64,000 nucleotides of DNA from the NCBI GenBank assembly GCA_947646735.1, contig CANTFK010000838.1, forward strand, positions 310,001 to 374,000, written 5' to 3'. How positions within the stretch are numbered: the stretch's first letter is position 1; each line of letters begins with the position of its first letter. Source of the DNA: Peronospora farinosa. Lineage: Eukaryota > Oomycota > Peronosporomycetes > Peronosporales > Peronosporaceae. The translations under genes were made by a program, and so were the position numbers. Positions 21,421 through 31,584 of the stretch are shown here, in pieces. The notes below the pieces were generated by a model. It ran no database searches and was not told the DNA's origin. It saw nothing but the letters and a program-made list of their open reading frames with translations.

Positions 21421-22816
21421 AGCATGACTTGTGACAAGTATCACCTTTGTTACGTCCACGTTCGTAAGGGATGTTCTACGTGCAACATGGGCAGATCGCG
21501 ACCGGTCCGGCAGGAATGGGACGACTTGGTGTGTACGCTGGGCATGCCCGATCATATTCGTCCATGGATTGCCCGTTATGAGAGAAGCCTTTCGGAGCTC
21601 CAGGTGTCCGATCTACGGCGAGTGAGAACGCGTCCTTACGATCTCTGTGGCGTTCAAGTAGCCGAGATTGTCACCGTATCACTCATATGCTCTCAAGCCT
21701 CGTAATAGGTCTTGGTCTAGGAGTCGCTCGAGAGGTCGTTGTGGTTTCGTTGCTCGCGAGAATTACGGCTCGCGAGATCGGAGATGGAACCGGAAGCGTC
21801 GGTCGAAATCACCGTCTTTGTACGGGACTCATAGTTCTTGACCACGTCCGGGACATCCTGAGTCATCGTACTCAATGGCTTCCATGTACCGTCCGCCGGC
21901 GAATATCCCAACCAGCAAACCCTGTAATGTGTCTCGACATGGTTGTTTCGTGGGCGCCAAGTCATTACTCGGCGCCTGTGGCTTGTGATTCTCGTGATCG
22001 ACAATACGGTTAACAATCCAACGTCGCGCACCAGATGCATCACTTAAAGACGGAGGAGAATCACGACGGAAGACCTCTGGCGATGAGCGCCGATTCCTGC
22101 AATCGGGAGTCTGTATCGTCGAATGACGAGCTGCGCCTACTTCGCGCTGAAGTCGAGGAGTCGAAGAATGCCCTGCTTGATGCTCGCTAGATGGCTGAGA
22201 GAGCTCAAGATCATGCGGATGCTGCGACTGAGGCTGCTGAGCGGACTCGACGTGAGCAGCGGGTACTGGTTGAGCACCTACGTAAACTTGAGACGACTGC
22301 GTTCGGAGGACCCCAGCAATTCGAGTCTGCACGCGTTCGAGCAGGACTTGGTCCCAGTCGTCGTCAGCGTCGTCGTCAAGGGATGCCGGATTTTAAGCGG
22401 ACACAGAAGAGCGGAGAAGACTCGAAAGGAGATCCTCCGGTAGGTAAGTCTGAGGCGCCCGACATAGAACGACGGGTGCAAACGCATCGATGTAGGTATA
22501 TATAGCGTGTAAGCGTCACCATGCACCTAAAAGCCCGAAATGGGCCAATATATCTTGGCTCTAACTTATTAGTGCCCAAATTCGTCACTGAGGTGCTCGG
22601 TAATCCACTTGTTGATAATGATACTCTGTCACCTTCTCAAAATGTCAGCATATTTTTTCGACCTCGTTTGTCTGCGTTCTATTTTTGCTTGTTGACTGCC
22701 TCTTGTAATGCATCACGGACAAATGCGTCATTCTTTGTCGTAATAGCAGAAGTTCGGTTGCTACAGCCAAACTTACAGGCGACGAATCCTCTTTTGGCGC
22801 AAAATTAGCAACGGGA

Positions 22817-22839
22817 GACGCGATGTAATGCATCGCGTC
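22817..22839. repeat. Perfect 9-bp inverted repeat in gypsy remnant
   Basis: GACGCGATG-TAATG-CATCGCGTC, a 5-nt loop, within the linker between integrase core and C-terminal part of the minus-strand gypsy remnant. Confidence 0.7.
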
Positions 22840-23155
22840 AGGAGTCGAAATGCCGTTGGCCACAAAATTATTTGCATTAGTTGCATCAAAAGTCATCATA
22901 ATCAATCATTAATATTTCGACGCTATTCCATCGGTAGATACTCCCCCACCAAGCTTTGAGACTAAGTGCTCTGAAGCTGAGAGAGCAAGAAGTGACGGGA
23001 AGCGAGGATGCCTCGCGTTGCTCACGAAAAAGGAAATCATCCCGGTTGACATATGGACAGCATTGTGGGTTGCAAACTTTGCAAGTGAAAGAAATGAAAT
23101 CCATGACGAAAACGATGTTGCATAACTGCGCAAAACACTTCGAGCATTCTGTTCA

Positions 23156-23240
23156 GCTCCGTTTGCCCATCCGTCTCTGGATGGGCCGCGGTTGCTTATG
23201 TCTACGGCGGCCCATCCAGAGACGGATGGGCAAACGGAGC
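23156..23240. repeat. 34-bp perfect inverted repeat within the gypsy integrase
   Basis: Arms 23156-23189 and 23207-23240 are exact reverse complements, separated by 17 nt. The left arm corresponds to expected integrase sequence; the right arm replaces the residues that should precede it, so the reading SAFWANFYT-RSVCPSVSGW is an artefact of the inverted copy. This looks like a local template-switch inversion rather than a transposon end. Confidence 0.85.
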
Positions 23241-23619
23241 GTGTATAAAAATTGGCCCAGAAAGCCGAAGTGAAACGCGGGTCACGGTCAGAAACAACAG
23301 ATTCTGGCAAGCCGTGATGCCTGAAGATAAGATCAATGAAGATCTTCGCTGTCTTCTCCGCCGTATTGTGGGTGGAGACCGGAGCAAAATGCACCATTTT
23401 GCTCAATCGATCCACTAGAACCAATACGCCCATGCGTTTCTGTTCATCCGGTGAAAGACTAAAGATAATATTCATGCTGACTGAGCGGTGGTCTTCCTTT
23501 CGATTTGAAACGTCTTTGGAAGTGGTGGATGAGCCCTTTACAGGCCTCACGCATTGTCGTTTATGTTATGCTGTGGTCAAGCGCTCGTCATTTTCTCCAT
23601 CGCAATCTGTTGGCCCGCG

Positions 23620-23797
23620 ATGCCTCCTTCCGATGTGCTTACTGGTGTCGTTGGAGCGCGGACAGAAGCGGCCAGGAAGAGATTCTTCGGTCATGGACGC
23701 CATAACGAAGGTGCTGCTGCCAACAGCATTGTCCCCAATCAGGAACTCATCGAGAATGCACTAATGGATCAGGCCGAAACCAACTACAGTCTGCTAG
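23620..23797 (+). CDS. Possible exon of unknown host gene beside gypsy remnant
   Basis: An open stretch from ATG at 23620 reads MPPSDVLTGVVGARTEAARKR ... NQELIENALMDQAETNYSLLG and ends at a good donor (CTAG/GTAAAG). The amphipathic C-terminal part resembles a SNARE-like or coiled segment but is too short to assign. I could not find a join that keeps frame with the membrane-protein frame at 23999, so the two may be separate, or a small exon is missing. The gypsy remnant ends about 30 bp upstream, so the 5' part could have been lost. Confidence 0.3.
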
Positions 23798-23998
23798 GTA
23801 AAGACTAGCACTGAAAAAGCATGGCTGTGACTTCTGCCTTCTATATGACTGCCTCCTTAAGTATTGAAATTTAGTGTTTTTAATGTAGGTAATATGCAAA
23901 GCAGCACATGACCAAACACAAAGGTATCTGCTACTGATGTACCTATCTATGCCAGTCTCGATGTCTATCGAATCTATATTGCAAATATTTCTAAGGTC

Positions 23999-24340
23999 AT
24001 GATATTTAGTCACGCCCAAACCGTAAGAAAACGCTTTCAGATGGGGGTCAACACGTTGCAGCAGAATGTAATGCTTCAGCACATGCAGTGGATCGACGTG
24101 GTTCTAGTATCCTTTGGGATTGTTTTGTGCGGATGGTACCTCTACTGCTACTTCTACCGCCGCTGCCATCTTCGAAAGCGATGGCATAATGAGATGACAA
24201 GCGTCCCAAACAGTTCTGCGATCATGGATAACGACATGAAAGAGCCACTGTTGGTCAAATCAGATAGCGACAAGCTATTAAGAATCGAATCCGTTACTCT
24301 TGCACGTGAGTATCAGCCTTCGGCGCCCCCGTTGAGCTGA
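23999..24340 (+). CDS. Small single-pass membrane protein with PSAP motif, hypothetical
   Basis: 113 aa. One hydrophobic segment (WIDVVLVSFGIVLCGWYLYCYFY, about residues 32-54) is followed by basic RRCHLRKRW, which predicts N-out/C-in or tail-in-cytosol topology. The tail is acidic and ends REYQPSAPPLS. PSAP is the short motif that ESCRT-I (TSG101/Vps23) binds in other eukaryotes, and EPLL could be a di-leucine-like sorting signal; both are short and may be chance. It may be the last exon of a gene including 23620-23797. No family recognised. Confidence 0.4.
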   Translation: MIFSHAQTVRKRFQMGVNTLQQNVMLQHMQWIDVVLVSFGIVLCGWYLYCYFYRRCHLRKRWHNEMTSVPNSSAIMDNDMKEPLLVKSDSDKLLRIESVTLAREYQPSAPPLS

Positions 24341-24521
24341 AGAAACGAGCATCCTGGTTCTTCCTGATGACAAGCCAGCAACTTTATTCGGGAGATGCAT
24401 AACGTGACATAAGACTAGCAGAGATGTACCAATGTCAAAAGTCTTACGTACTAAATCACTTCGTGTACGCGTTGTTGCTCAAAATAATTGGAAATGGTGT
24501 ACTCAGCTTAATTCGTAACAC

Positions 24522-25127
24522 CTACTCCGGCGAGACAATAACTGCTTCAGACTCATCACCAGCATTTGGCGATGAAGTAGACACGATTCGTGGAATCTTA
24601 TCCTCCTTTGTTTCCTCTTCGTCGGAGCCTATAATTTTTTGAAGCTCGCTCGGGTTCTTTTCGGTTTCTTGTTGTTGCAATGGAGGCAAAGCAACAATAT
24701 TTTCCTTGATCTCACGTTGGTGCATTGAGAAAAGCTGTAGCATGCATATAGCGCTAAATATGAGAAGGCGAATACACCCAGCAAAAAAGAAATGCACGCA
24801 CCTCGTGCAGGAGCTGGAATAACAAGTCCACTTCGAGCCCCATAGCAATTGTGATTCCCTTCGCATGCTTTGTTGAGTCGAGCTCCACGGACACTACCTG
24901 GATACCAAACGATGTAGTTTGTGCAACATTCACGACGTCTTCAAAAGAGACCAGCGTGGTGTGTGCAAACACGGGTACCATCGTCCGATAAATAAAGTTT
25001 CTACAATATATACAAACATAGAAGCGTCGAAGACATCAGCCCCGAATCTCTTACGCGTATATGACAGTTGATAAAGCCTTCTTTACCCATATGTCACGTG
25101 GAGCGTAACAGGAATACCATTTACCAT
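24522..25127 (-). CDS. Unrecognised small protein, three exons
   Basis: Exons (minus) 25127-25087, 25000-24802, 24734-24522 join in frame to about 150 aa. It starts MVNGIPVTLHVTYG, continues RTMVPVFAHTTLVSFEDVVNVAQ ... KGITIAMGLEVDLLFQLLHE, and ends in an acidic Glu/Ser-rich tail (GSDEEETKEDKIPRIVST...). Introns of 86 and 67 nt have GT-AG ends. It starts about 70 bp after the stop of the next gene upstream on the same strand. No domain recognised; more 5' exons are possible. Confidence 0.5.
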
Positions 25128-25194
25128 GCAAGAGGCCTCGTAGAGAAGAACATTATTCCTGCTGATAATCCAAATATACCCATTATGACCACGA

Positions 25195-26680
25195 TTATTC
25201 CCCACGCAAATTTACATAATCCCAATCATCAGCATCGTACCGGTCATCACCTTCAGATTGGATAAGGCTTGATACTTCCGCATTTTCTCTGTGTCACGTT
25301 CAGCAAGGTCAGCTGTAGCTAGACATTTTGCAATCGACACAACTTACGCTTCCATGATTGCCCGGATTGCACGAGCCCGTAACCTTTGCACAGCTTCTAC
25401 ACGCGCAGTCACCTGCTGCTGCTTTTCTTTAATTGTTGCTCGCAATCTCACCTCGCAGTCTTCCTTGCACACCCGCCACAGATTTTGAATCATCTCGGTA
25501 ATCACCTCGCCATAGCTTTTCCCAGGTTCAACAGAAGTTGCTTGCATTGTTGATGGGGAAGTATCTACAGGTTCTGTTTCATGACATGAAGGCGTCTGCA
25601 CCTCTTTGGAAGCTGGTTTATCTTCATTCATTGACAGAACGTCAACGCTCGCAGCAGGTACACTCGTGTCATTTATCGCGCTTCCGTCACCTGTAGGTTT
25701 GTCCGTTAGCTTGATCGCGTATTTTTTCAAAGTTGGTTCAAGTAAACCGATCAGTAGAGCGCAAGCAAACTCTTGGTCATACGCATACGATTCCAAGGGG
25801 ATACATAGGTCTCTTATGTTTGCCTTCATCTCACTTGAAACCATCACAGCAAGAGTTGTTTCAGCATAACGTAAATTATTAGATACTGCAGAAGATGTAC
25901 CTGCTAAACGCTTGCTTTATGTCTGCAATATATCCTTCATCCAGCTCAACATTTTCAACTAAACATCCCGTAACATACTCAATAATAGCAATAATTGATG
26001 AACAGCTCCAATTTCACGTAACACAACATACCTGCATCCATGGAGTTTTCAGGACTGGACATATACAAATGACTTAGCGATAGACACTGACTAAGCAGCG
26101 TTGATTGCAATGCTCCTAATAATTGGTCCAGTGCATACATGTGTGGTTGATTGTGGTCTTGAGCAGTCCACAAACTATTTTTTCCTGTTGGTATCATGCC
26201 ACCCAGGAGCTTGCTCTCGTCCAATACCAACGCACAGATATCTACCACACGCAGCTTCGTCGGGGATACACCAATGCGTACGTAAACATTGAGAAATGTA
26301 GAAGTATTGGCCATGCCATGAGCCATCGATTCTTGCATCACTTTCTTCCGGAATAGTACCCAATTGGCATGTTCTTCGGCGATTAAAAGACCTTTGCTGA
26401 TGCATATAGTAGCAATGAGCTCCTTTATGACTTCCCATGAGCGATCAGGACGGATCTGCACCTCCAAAATCGTCCATTGGCTCGGATCTTTCTCCACGGG
26501 CAGGTCAGTCATCCATACAGGCACCGCGTGCTTATCTTCACACGCCACAGCCGTGCGAATCTCGTTGGTGTCTAGAAATTTAAAGTCAGGGTGATCTTTT
26601 ACACAACTTTTAGCCTCGTTCTCCATTGGATCAGCGTCCCGCGACATCTTGCTCATACCAAACTCATCTTCCTCATTCAT
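25195..26680 (-). CDS. Unrecognised protein, four exons, about 428 aa
   Basis: Exons (minus) 26680-26032, 25958-25901, 25833-25348, 25288-25195. All joins keep frame, with introns of 59-73 nt. The N-terminal half is globular (DLPVEKDPSQWTILEVQIRPDRSWEVIKEL ... VYVRIGVSPTKLRVVDICALVLDESKLLGG). A Ser/Thr/Pro-rich linker follows, then a basic helical stretch (VRLRATIKEKQQQVTARVEAVQRLR, likely coiled coil) and an acidic end (DDRYDADDWDYVNLRGE). The start ATG at 26680 is chosen because upstream in-frame codons lack ATG. I recognise no family. Confidence 0.6.
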
Positions 26681-26884
26681 TTTGTATGCGTAAGAAGCTT
26701 TAGTCACCAATTTGTGAGCTCGTTTACACACTCTAGACCATATTTAGAAAACCTTATCTAATTATGATAATTATAAGCCAAATTTAGAAAAACCTTTTTT
26801 TGGAAGGCGACTAAATTTAAAACACATTCTAGCGATCCTAATCTAGGCTGAGACACTGAACCCAATAGTTTACAGTAACCAGTG

Positions 26885-28551
26885 ATGCTCTCGACGCTGC
26901 TCTGGCTTGTTCTAGCGCTCGTAGTCCTCGTGACACAGAGTTATACGATCGTAATACATTTCCTACGTCTCTTATTGCATACATATTTTCGCAAGATTGT
27001 GGTCTATGGCCTCAATAACTTTCCACGTGAAGGACCTGTCATTCTATGCCCAAACCATCCCAACATGCTCGTAGACGCTATCCTTGTCATGACAGAGGTA
27101 GTTCGTTACGGCCGCAACCCTTATGTATGGGCCAAGGGATCGCTATTTAGCAACCCCATTGCTTCGTTCGTCCTCAAGAGGTTTGGTGCCGTTCCGGTGT
27201 ACCGCCCCCGACGCAATGAGAACTCTCTTGCTGACGTGGATTCAGACATGACCCCCGAGGAGCTGGAGGCAGCCAATCGCACCATGTTTCAGTACACGTG
27301 GCGTGTACTTGATGGTGGCAACGTTATGGTGCTCTTTCCTGAAGGAACGTCGTACACTGCACCAAAGATGTTGTCATTGCGCACGGGTGTTGTGCGCGTG
27401 GCGATAGGTTTTGCTAAACATTATGACAAACCCATCCCAATCGTCCCTCTTGGACTGAATTACTTCAACAAGGATCACTTCCGGAGCCAAGTGACGCTGG
27501 AATTCGGTCCGCCCATGATAATTACGCCCGATATGGTGCAACACGAAGATTTTCAGAACGATGAACACACTGTGGTAAAGCATTTGACGCTTGAGTTGGG
27601 GGAGCGGATGCGCGACGTAACCTTGAATGCCTCTGATTTCACCACCATCCATGCTGCGCGAATGATGCGACGGTTGTATCTGAATACACCGGGAACCATT
27701 GATGCAAACAAAGAAGTCCGGTTGACTCAATACATTATTAACATGCTGGAGAAAAAGCCACAAGATGACGAGCAAAAGGAGCAAATTGCAATGATTCGTG
27801 ACAAGGTTTTGCGGTATAAAGAGCAGTTGGAAAAGTTGCGGCTGAAAGACCAAGAAGTGAATTTGCCAGTGCCAAAAGAGCAATCGCTTTTGCAGCTCTT
27901 TTTGGAGCGGATCATGTACTTACTTGTGCTAATCCCACTAGCCACACCCGGTCTGTTGCTGAATTTCCCCTACTATTTTATTGGTATGTCGTGCTCTTTG
28001 CGCTTGATTAGAAGCCACTTTGCTAACAAAGGTTTTCTATTGTACAGGAACAAAGATGAACAGTCTTGCAGGATTCGTGGAATCTAAATCGATGTTCAAG
28101 ATCTTTGCTGCCGGGTAAGTCGACTGCTTGCCCTTGACTTCTTTCTATTGACGATACTAATTTGTTGGATGTCAATGCGCGTAGTGTGTTGGTGCCTCTA
28201 CATTGGGTCTTACTGTTTCTTGCAACCTGGTATTTTCTCGGGTCTTCCTATGCATACACGCTGGCAGTGGGGTTGCCGCTGCTGCTTTACTCGCACATTC
28301 GTGTGCTGGAAGAAAGCCGGTCCATTGCCGAAAACGTCTACTTTCTCTTTAACATTACGGCACATGCCGATCAGGTCGCAGTGCTTCGAAAAGAGCGTGA
28401 ATTGCTTGCGGAAGAAGTACACGAGTTGGTGACCGCATACGTGGATGCCAAGTTTCTCTCGGCCGTTCACAAGTCCCTCGCCAGTTCGCCTGCAAAACGA
28501 CGGCTGCTTCATCGTTCCTCTTCTACTAGCGACACCCTTCTTGCGAGATGA
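26885..28551 (+). CDS. PlsC-type glycerolipid acyltransferase (LPLAT superfamily)
   Basis: Exons 26885-27983, 28048-28114, 28185-28551; about 510 aa. An N-terminal membrane segment (LLWLVLALVVLVTQSY) is followed by the acyltransferase core. Motif I is NHPNMLVDA, the NHPN-type variant of the NHX4D box; next comes KRFGAVPVYRPR, then motif III FPEGTSY and a PIVPLGLNY segment. Near residues 340-440 are two further hydrophobic regions (IMYLLVLIPLATPGLLL; VPLHWVLLFLATWYFLG) flanking a coiled stretch. It should acylate glycerol-3-phosphate, dihydroxyacetone phosphate or a lysophospholipid in the ER; the NHPN variant resembles GPAT/DHAPAT-like members more than plain LPA acyltransferases, which is inference. 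Confidence 0.85.
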
Positions 28552-28852
28552 CGATACCTAAGTTACTACCGTGATGCGCCTTGTTGAGTACTAAACCTAG
28601 AAACAGTTAAGACAATGCACGCGCTTTGTGGTAAATCTCGGTGATTATTGATTGAATGCGACACCGTCGGTCAAACCTTGCAGCATTTCCACATGGTGAG
28701 TTGGCTACCTACGTGGCAGCCTACGTACCGTTATCCACAAGCAGTGAACCAATAGACTGTAAATGATTGAGAAAGCGGAAAAGGTGTTCGCTAATGATAA
28801 TCTAACTGGCACGATTGCAAGCTATATTCTCGATAATTCGGAAACTGTTGCA
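28552..28852. other. Convergent intergenic region
   Basis: This lies between the acyltransferase (plus) and a coiled-coil gene (minus). I see no further gene or repeat. Confidence 0.5.
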
Positions 28853-29367
28853 CTACTGCAGTGTACGGAGCAAAAGTCCAACATCATGACGCTTCTTTTC
28901 CTTGTCCTTTAGCTCATCTACATACGTTTACATTCATAGTATAGAGGTAAATTATGGCAAATTGATACATCGACAAACAAATCTCACTCTTTTTGATCTG
29001 AACAATGGCATCTCTTTTTTCTAAAAAGAAAATGTTGGCTTTTTTGGTGTAAGTAGTCTACAAATGAATCATTGACGTATAGTTATGAGGGTTTGCACCC
29101 GTAAAAAACTTATATGCACATATCCATCTTTACCTTCTTCGATTTGACCGTTTTCAGCTCACCCAGTGCGACTTTGAGCTCCTGAATCTACGAGTAGAGT
29201 GTCAACAAAGGTCTCGGAACATTGTCGATTATACGTCTGAAATCTACTACCTCTCTATCGAGCTTTTGACGAATACGCTGCTCCTTCCAGCGTTCATCGC
29301 TGCCTGTCGCTTCCTCAATGATAGCCATTCGATCGATAATGTTAAGCAAATTATTCTGATACAGCAT
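28853..29367 (-). CDS. C-terminal exons of a coiled-coil protein (5' end unresolved)
   Basis: Minus-strand exons join in frame: from about 29367 (MLYQNNLLNIIDRMAIIEEATGSDERWKEQR...), then 29187-29163 (IQELKVAL), 29021-28988 (KRDAIVQIKK) and 28917-28853 (ELKDKEKKRHDVGLLLRTLQ, stop). Introns begin GT and end AG; one is about 140 nt, longer than usual here. The product is rich in Glu/Lys/Arg with heptad-like spacing. Upstream of 29367 the same strand has stop codons in every frame, so either more introns exist or the gene has lost its 5' part. Function unknown. Confidence 0.4.
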
Positions 29368-30383
29368 ATACTTTCGATACAGGATATTCGTTCAAACGTG
29401 AGTATCCTTCGTATGTGGATAGCCTCAATTGTTGCTAGCAGTAAAAAACTGGACACTATTAGATGGACCGTTCCGGACATTGTAGATGAGGATGACGGAA
29501 CGGCAAAACCGTGTCGATGTCTTCGATAGTGCTTGAAATAAACTTGTGAAACGTTTTTCCATGCATGAAACTGCGCCCTGATGTGTCCACAATTGAAAGT
29601 AACGATGTTCACGTTCATCTTTTTAGTGTCCATGCGTAACGGCTATTCGCTATGCACAGCATCAAGGATACGCAACCTGTCTGGATAGTTGCTACATCCT
29701 CGTTGGCTTCGTTCCGATGTATAACTCGGGTCACGATTTTCAACAAAAATCTAGTACAACACTAGATTTGAACTCAAAGCAGGCGACAACATTGCGGCAC
29801 TCTTCTTCGGATTGTGCTCATGAATATTTTAGTGTCTAATATAAATGCTCAGGTTTCAACTTTGCGCACGTAGTTTCAGTGGAAAGTGAGTACAATAACA
29901 TGCGCATCGGGCGTCGCAGCCTCCTGTCTAGTCGAAGGAGCTAAAGTTCAGCCTAAACTAATGCAGCGTGTGTGTGCTTTGACTCGCGGGGGTGAGTCCA
30001 ATGTTCTTGGATTCGGAACCAAGAGGCATTTGCAACTGGCAGGACTTGTGTAACACTCTGTCGTGGAGACGCAAACAGGCCGATCGCATATCGATCTAGT
30101 CAGACCACCGTGTCACAACTATCCACTGTCAGCGTCCACTCGTGCGGACAGCAGTCGGTATATCAATCTCACCATCGAACGTTACTCTCCGGAGGTGACG
30201 TACTCAAAGCCAACGACTCCAGTAAGTCGTAGCCACCACCTCTGCACGGGGTACCAAGACCACTCACACCGAAGCCTGTCCAAAGGGATCAAGAGCAAGT
30301 CAACAAAAACGCAGGCATTATTCAACGTAGCATAGTAACAAGGAACCAGACGGCTTTGTCAACAACAACAGGTCAGCACCATC
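29368..30383. other. Intergenic region, 5' side of PX gene
   Basis: About 1 kb with no supported gene. 29400-29640 may contain decayed or intron-split upstream parts of the coiled-coil gene. The 250 bp before the PX gene are GC-richer, with direct CA/AC-rich words expected of a 5' leader. Confidence 0.45.
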
Positions 30384-31337
30384 ATGAACGGCTTTCAGAG
30401 TGGTGTACAGGTGTTTATCCCAGCGGCGCTCAATAGACCCACGCATACACTATACAGCATCTGCATGCTGGTGCAGCCCACTAACCAGGAATGGACAGTC
30501 AACCGTCGCTACTCGCAGTTCCTACAGCTACGTAAGGACATCCAGCACAAACTAGTCTCGCGTGGCGTCTCGTGTGCAAACTGCGCCAGCTTTAGCCTCG
30601 CCATCAGCAAATTCCGCTTTCCAGGTAAGTCGCTGCTGCGCACCAACTCGGTGGTGCGCCGTCGTGTCTCATCTCTGCAGGACTTCCTCAAGCTGCTCGT
30701 GGAACGTGTGTACAATGACGTCCCCAAGTGCGGCATTTGCGGTGAAGAGATAAAAGACATAATGCGGCCGTTCTTCATTCGAGGAGCACAGCCAATGAAC
30801 GGTTCAATTCTTTCCAAGATATACAAGTCTTTATCGCTGGATTCGTATGTTGTGGTGGATCAGCCGGTGATGCCTGTAGTGGAATCGTTACCGCCAATTT
30901 CGCCTTCACTGGCTGGCAGGGAACTTTTCAGCGCCAGCAAGTCGTCGAGCAAGCCAATTTTCACACACAGTCAGGTTTTAGGCGGCAAGTCCATCTTTTC
31001 CGGGAGCAAGGTGATGCTGAGTACTACATCCGGTTATGCATCCACTCAGCCAACCGAGTCGGAAGATCCCATCAGGGATTACTCAGACAGCGACGATGAC
31101 GGCTACGGTAAGAAGTACGACGATCAATACTGCTATGATGAAGGTATTCCTCTTGAAGACGCCATGAAACAGGTCGTGTTGCCCGAGGGAGCTCGTCTTA
31201 CGTGTGAAGAAGTCGTGGTCCGACTTACATCAATGTGGGCTACGTTCGACCTCGAGGAGGCTCTTTCATCCTTACCACCCGACCGGCTTTCACAAAAAGC
31301 CCACTTTGCTATAGACGAAAAAGAATACGCGTTTTAA
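30384..31337 (+). CDS. PX-domain (phosphoinositide-binding) protein
   Basis: A single exon of 317 aa. The PX domain spans about residues 5-135: VQVFIPAALNR, the phosphate-contacting WTVNRRYSQFLQLRKDI, then FRFPGKSLLRTN and RRRVSSLQDFLKLL. PX domains bind PI3P and related lipids on endosomes. Between the two parts of the domain is an inserted CANCASF pair of Cys, and just after it PKCGICGEEI, so four Cys in CX2C pairs could bind zinc. The rest is low-complexity Ser-rich with an acidic run (DYSDSDDDGYG). No BAR or other sorting-nexin domain is present, so the partner is unclear. Confidence 0.82.
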   Translation: MNGFQSGVQVFIPAALNRPTHTLYSICMLVQPTNQEWTVNRRYSQFLQLRKDIQHKLVSRGVSCANCASFSLAISKFRFPGKSLLRTNSVVRRRVSSLQDFLKLLVERVYNDVPKCGICGEEIKDIMRPFFIRGAQPMNGSILSKIYKSLSLDSYVVVDQPVMPVVESLPPISPSLAGRELFSASKSSSKPIFTHSQVLGGKSIFSGSKVMLSTTSGYASTQPTESEDPIRDYSDSDDDGYGKKYDDQYCYDEGIPLEDAMKQVVLPEGARLTCEEVVVRLTSMWATFDLEEALSSLPPDRLSQKAHFAIDEKEYAF

Positions 31338-31584
31338 CTGGACGTCGTATAGCGCAATTTTGCGTTTCCACCGGTAGCTGCTAGCCATGGCAATTGTACA
31401 AACTAAATATGAAGCAGTCAGGGTATTTGTATACCATAATATCAACGCGACGAGCACACACTGATTACATCTTCTGCAATCCTCACGTCACTGCTGGTTG
31501 CAGCATGCCAACCGAAGTTGCCGCACTTCATTTTCCTGCATAGGGTTTTTGGGCTTAACGAGCGCTCCATCTCATGTCGTACTT

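Larger units (their letters stand above)
21800..23590 (-). pseudogene. Ty3/gypsy integrase with chromodomain-like tail (chromovirus type), minus strand
   Basis: Reading down from 23550: PVKGSSTTSKDV, LVLVDRLSKMVHFAPVSTHNTAEKTAKIFIDLIFRHHGLPESVVSDRDPRF (integrase core), RSYATSFSSWISFLSLAKFA, then VANFAPKEDS (about 22800). It continues with RYIGPFRAFR and LHPSFYVGRLR (22560-22440) and ends in a chromodomain-like piece (VNRIVDHENH, then HYRVCWLGYSPADGTWKPL) near 22030-21880. All parts are frameshifted. Chromodomains steer chromovirus integration to marked chromatin. It is closely related to, and inverted relative to, the plus-strand copy at 20560-21420. Confidence 0.8.

Noticed and set aside
21687..22505. 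Plus-strand open frames
   Set aside because: They overlap the minus-strand gypsy chromodomain remnant and make no known product.
27374..27883. 169-codon minus-strand frame
   Set aside because: Antisense of the acyltransferase core.
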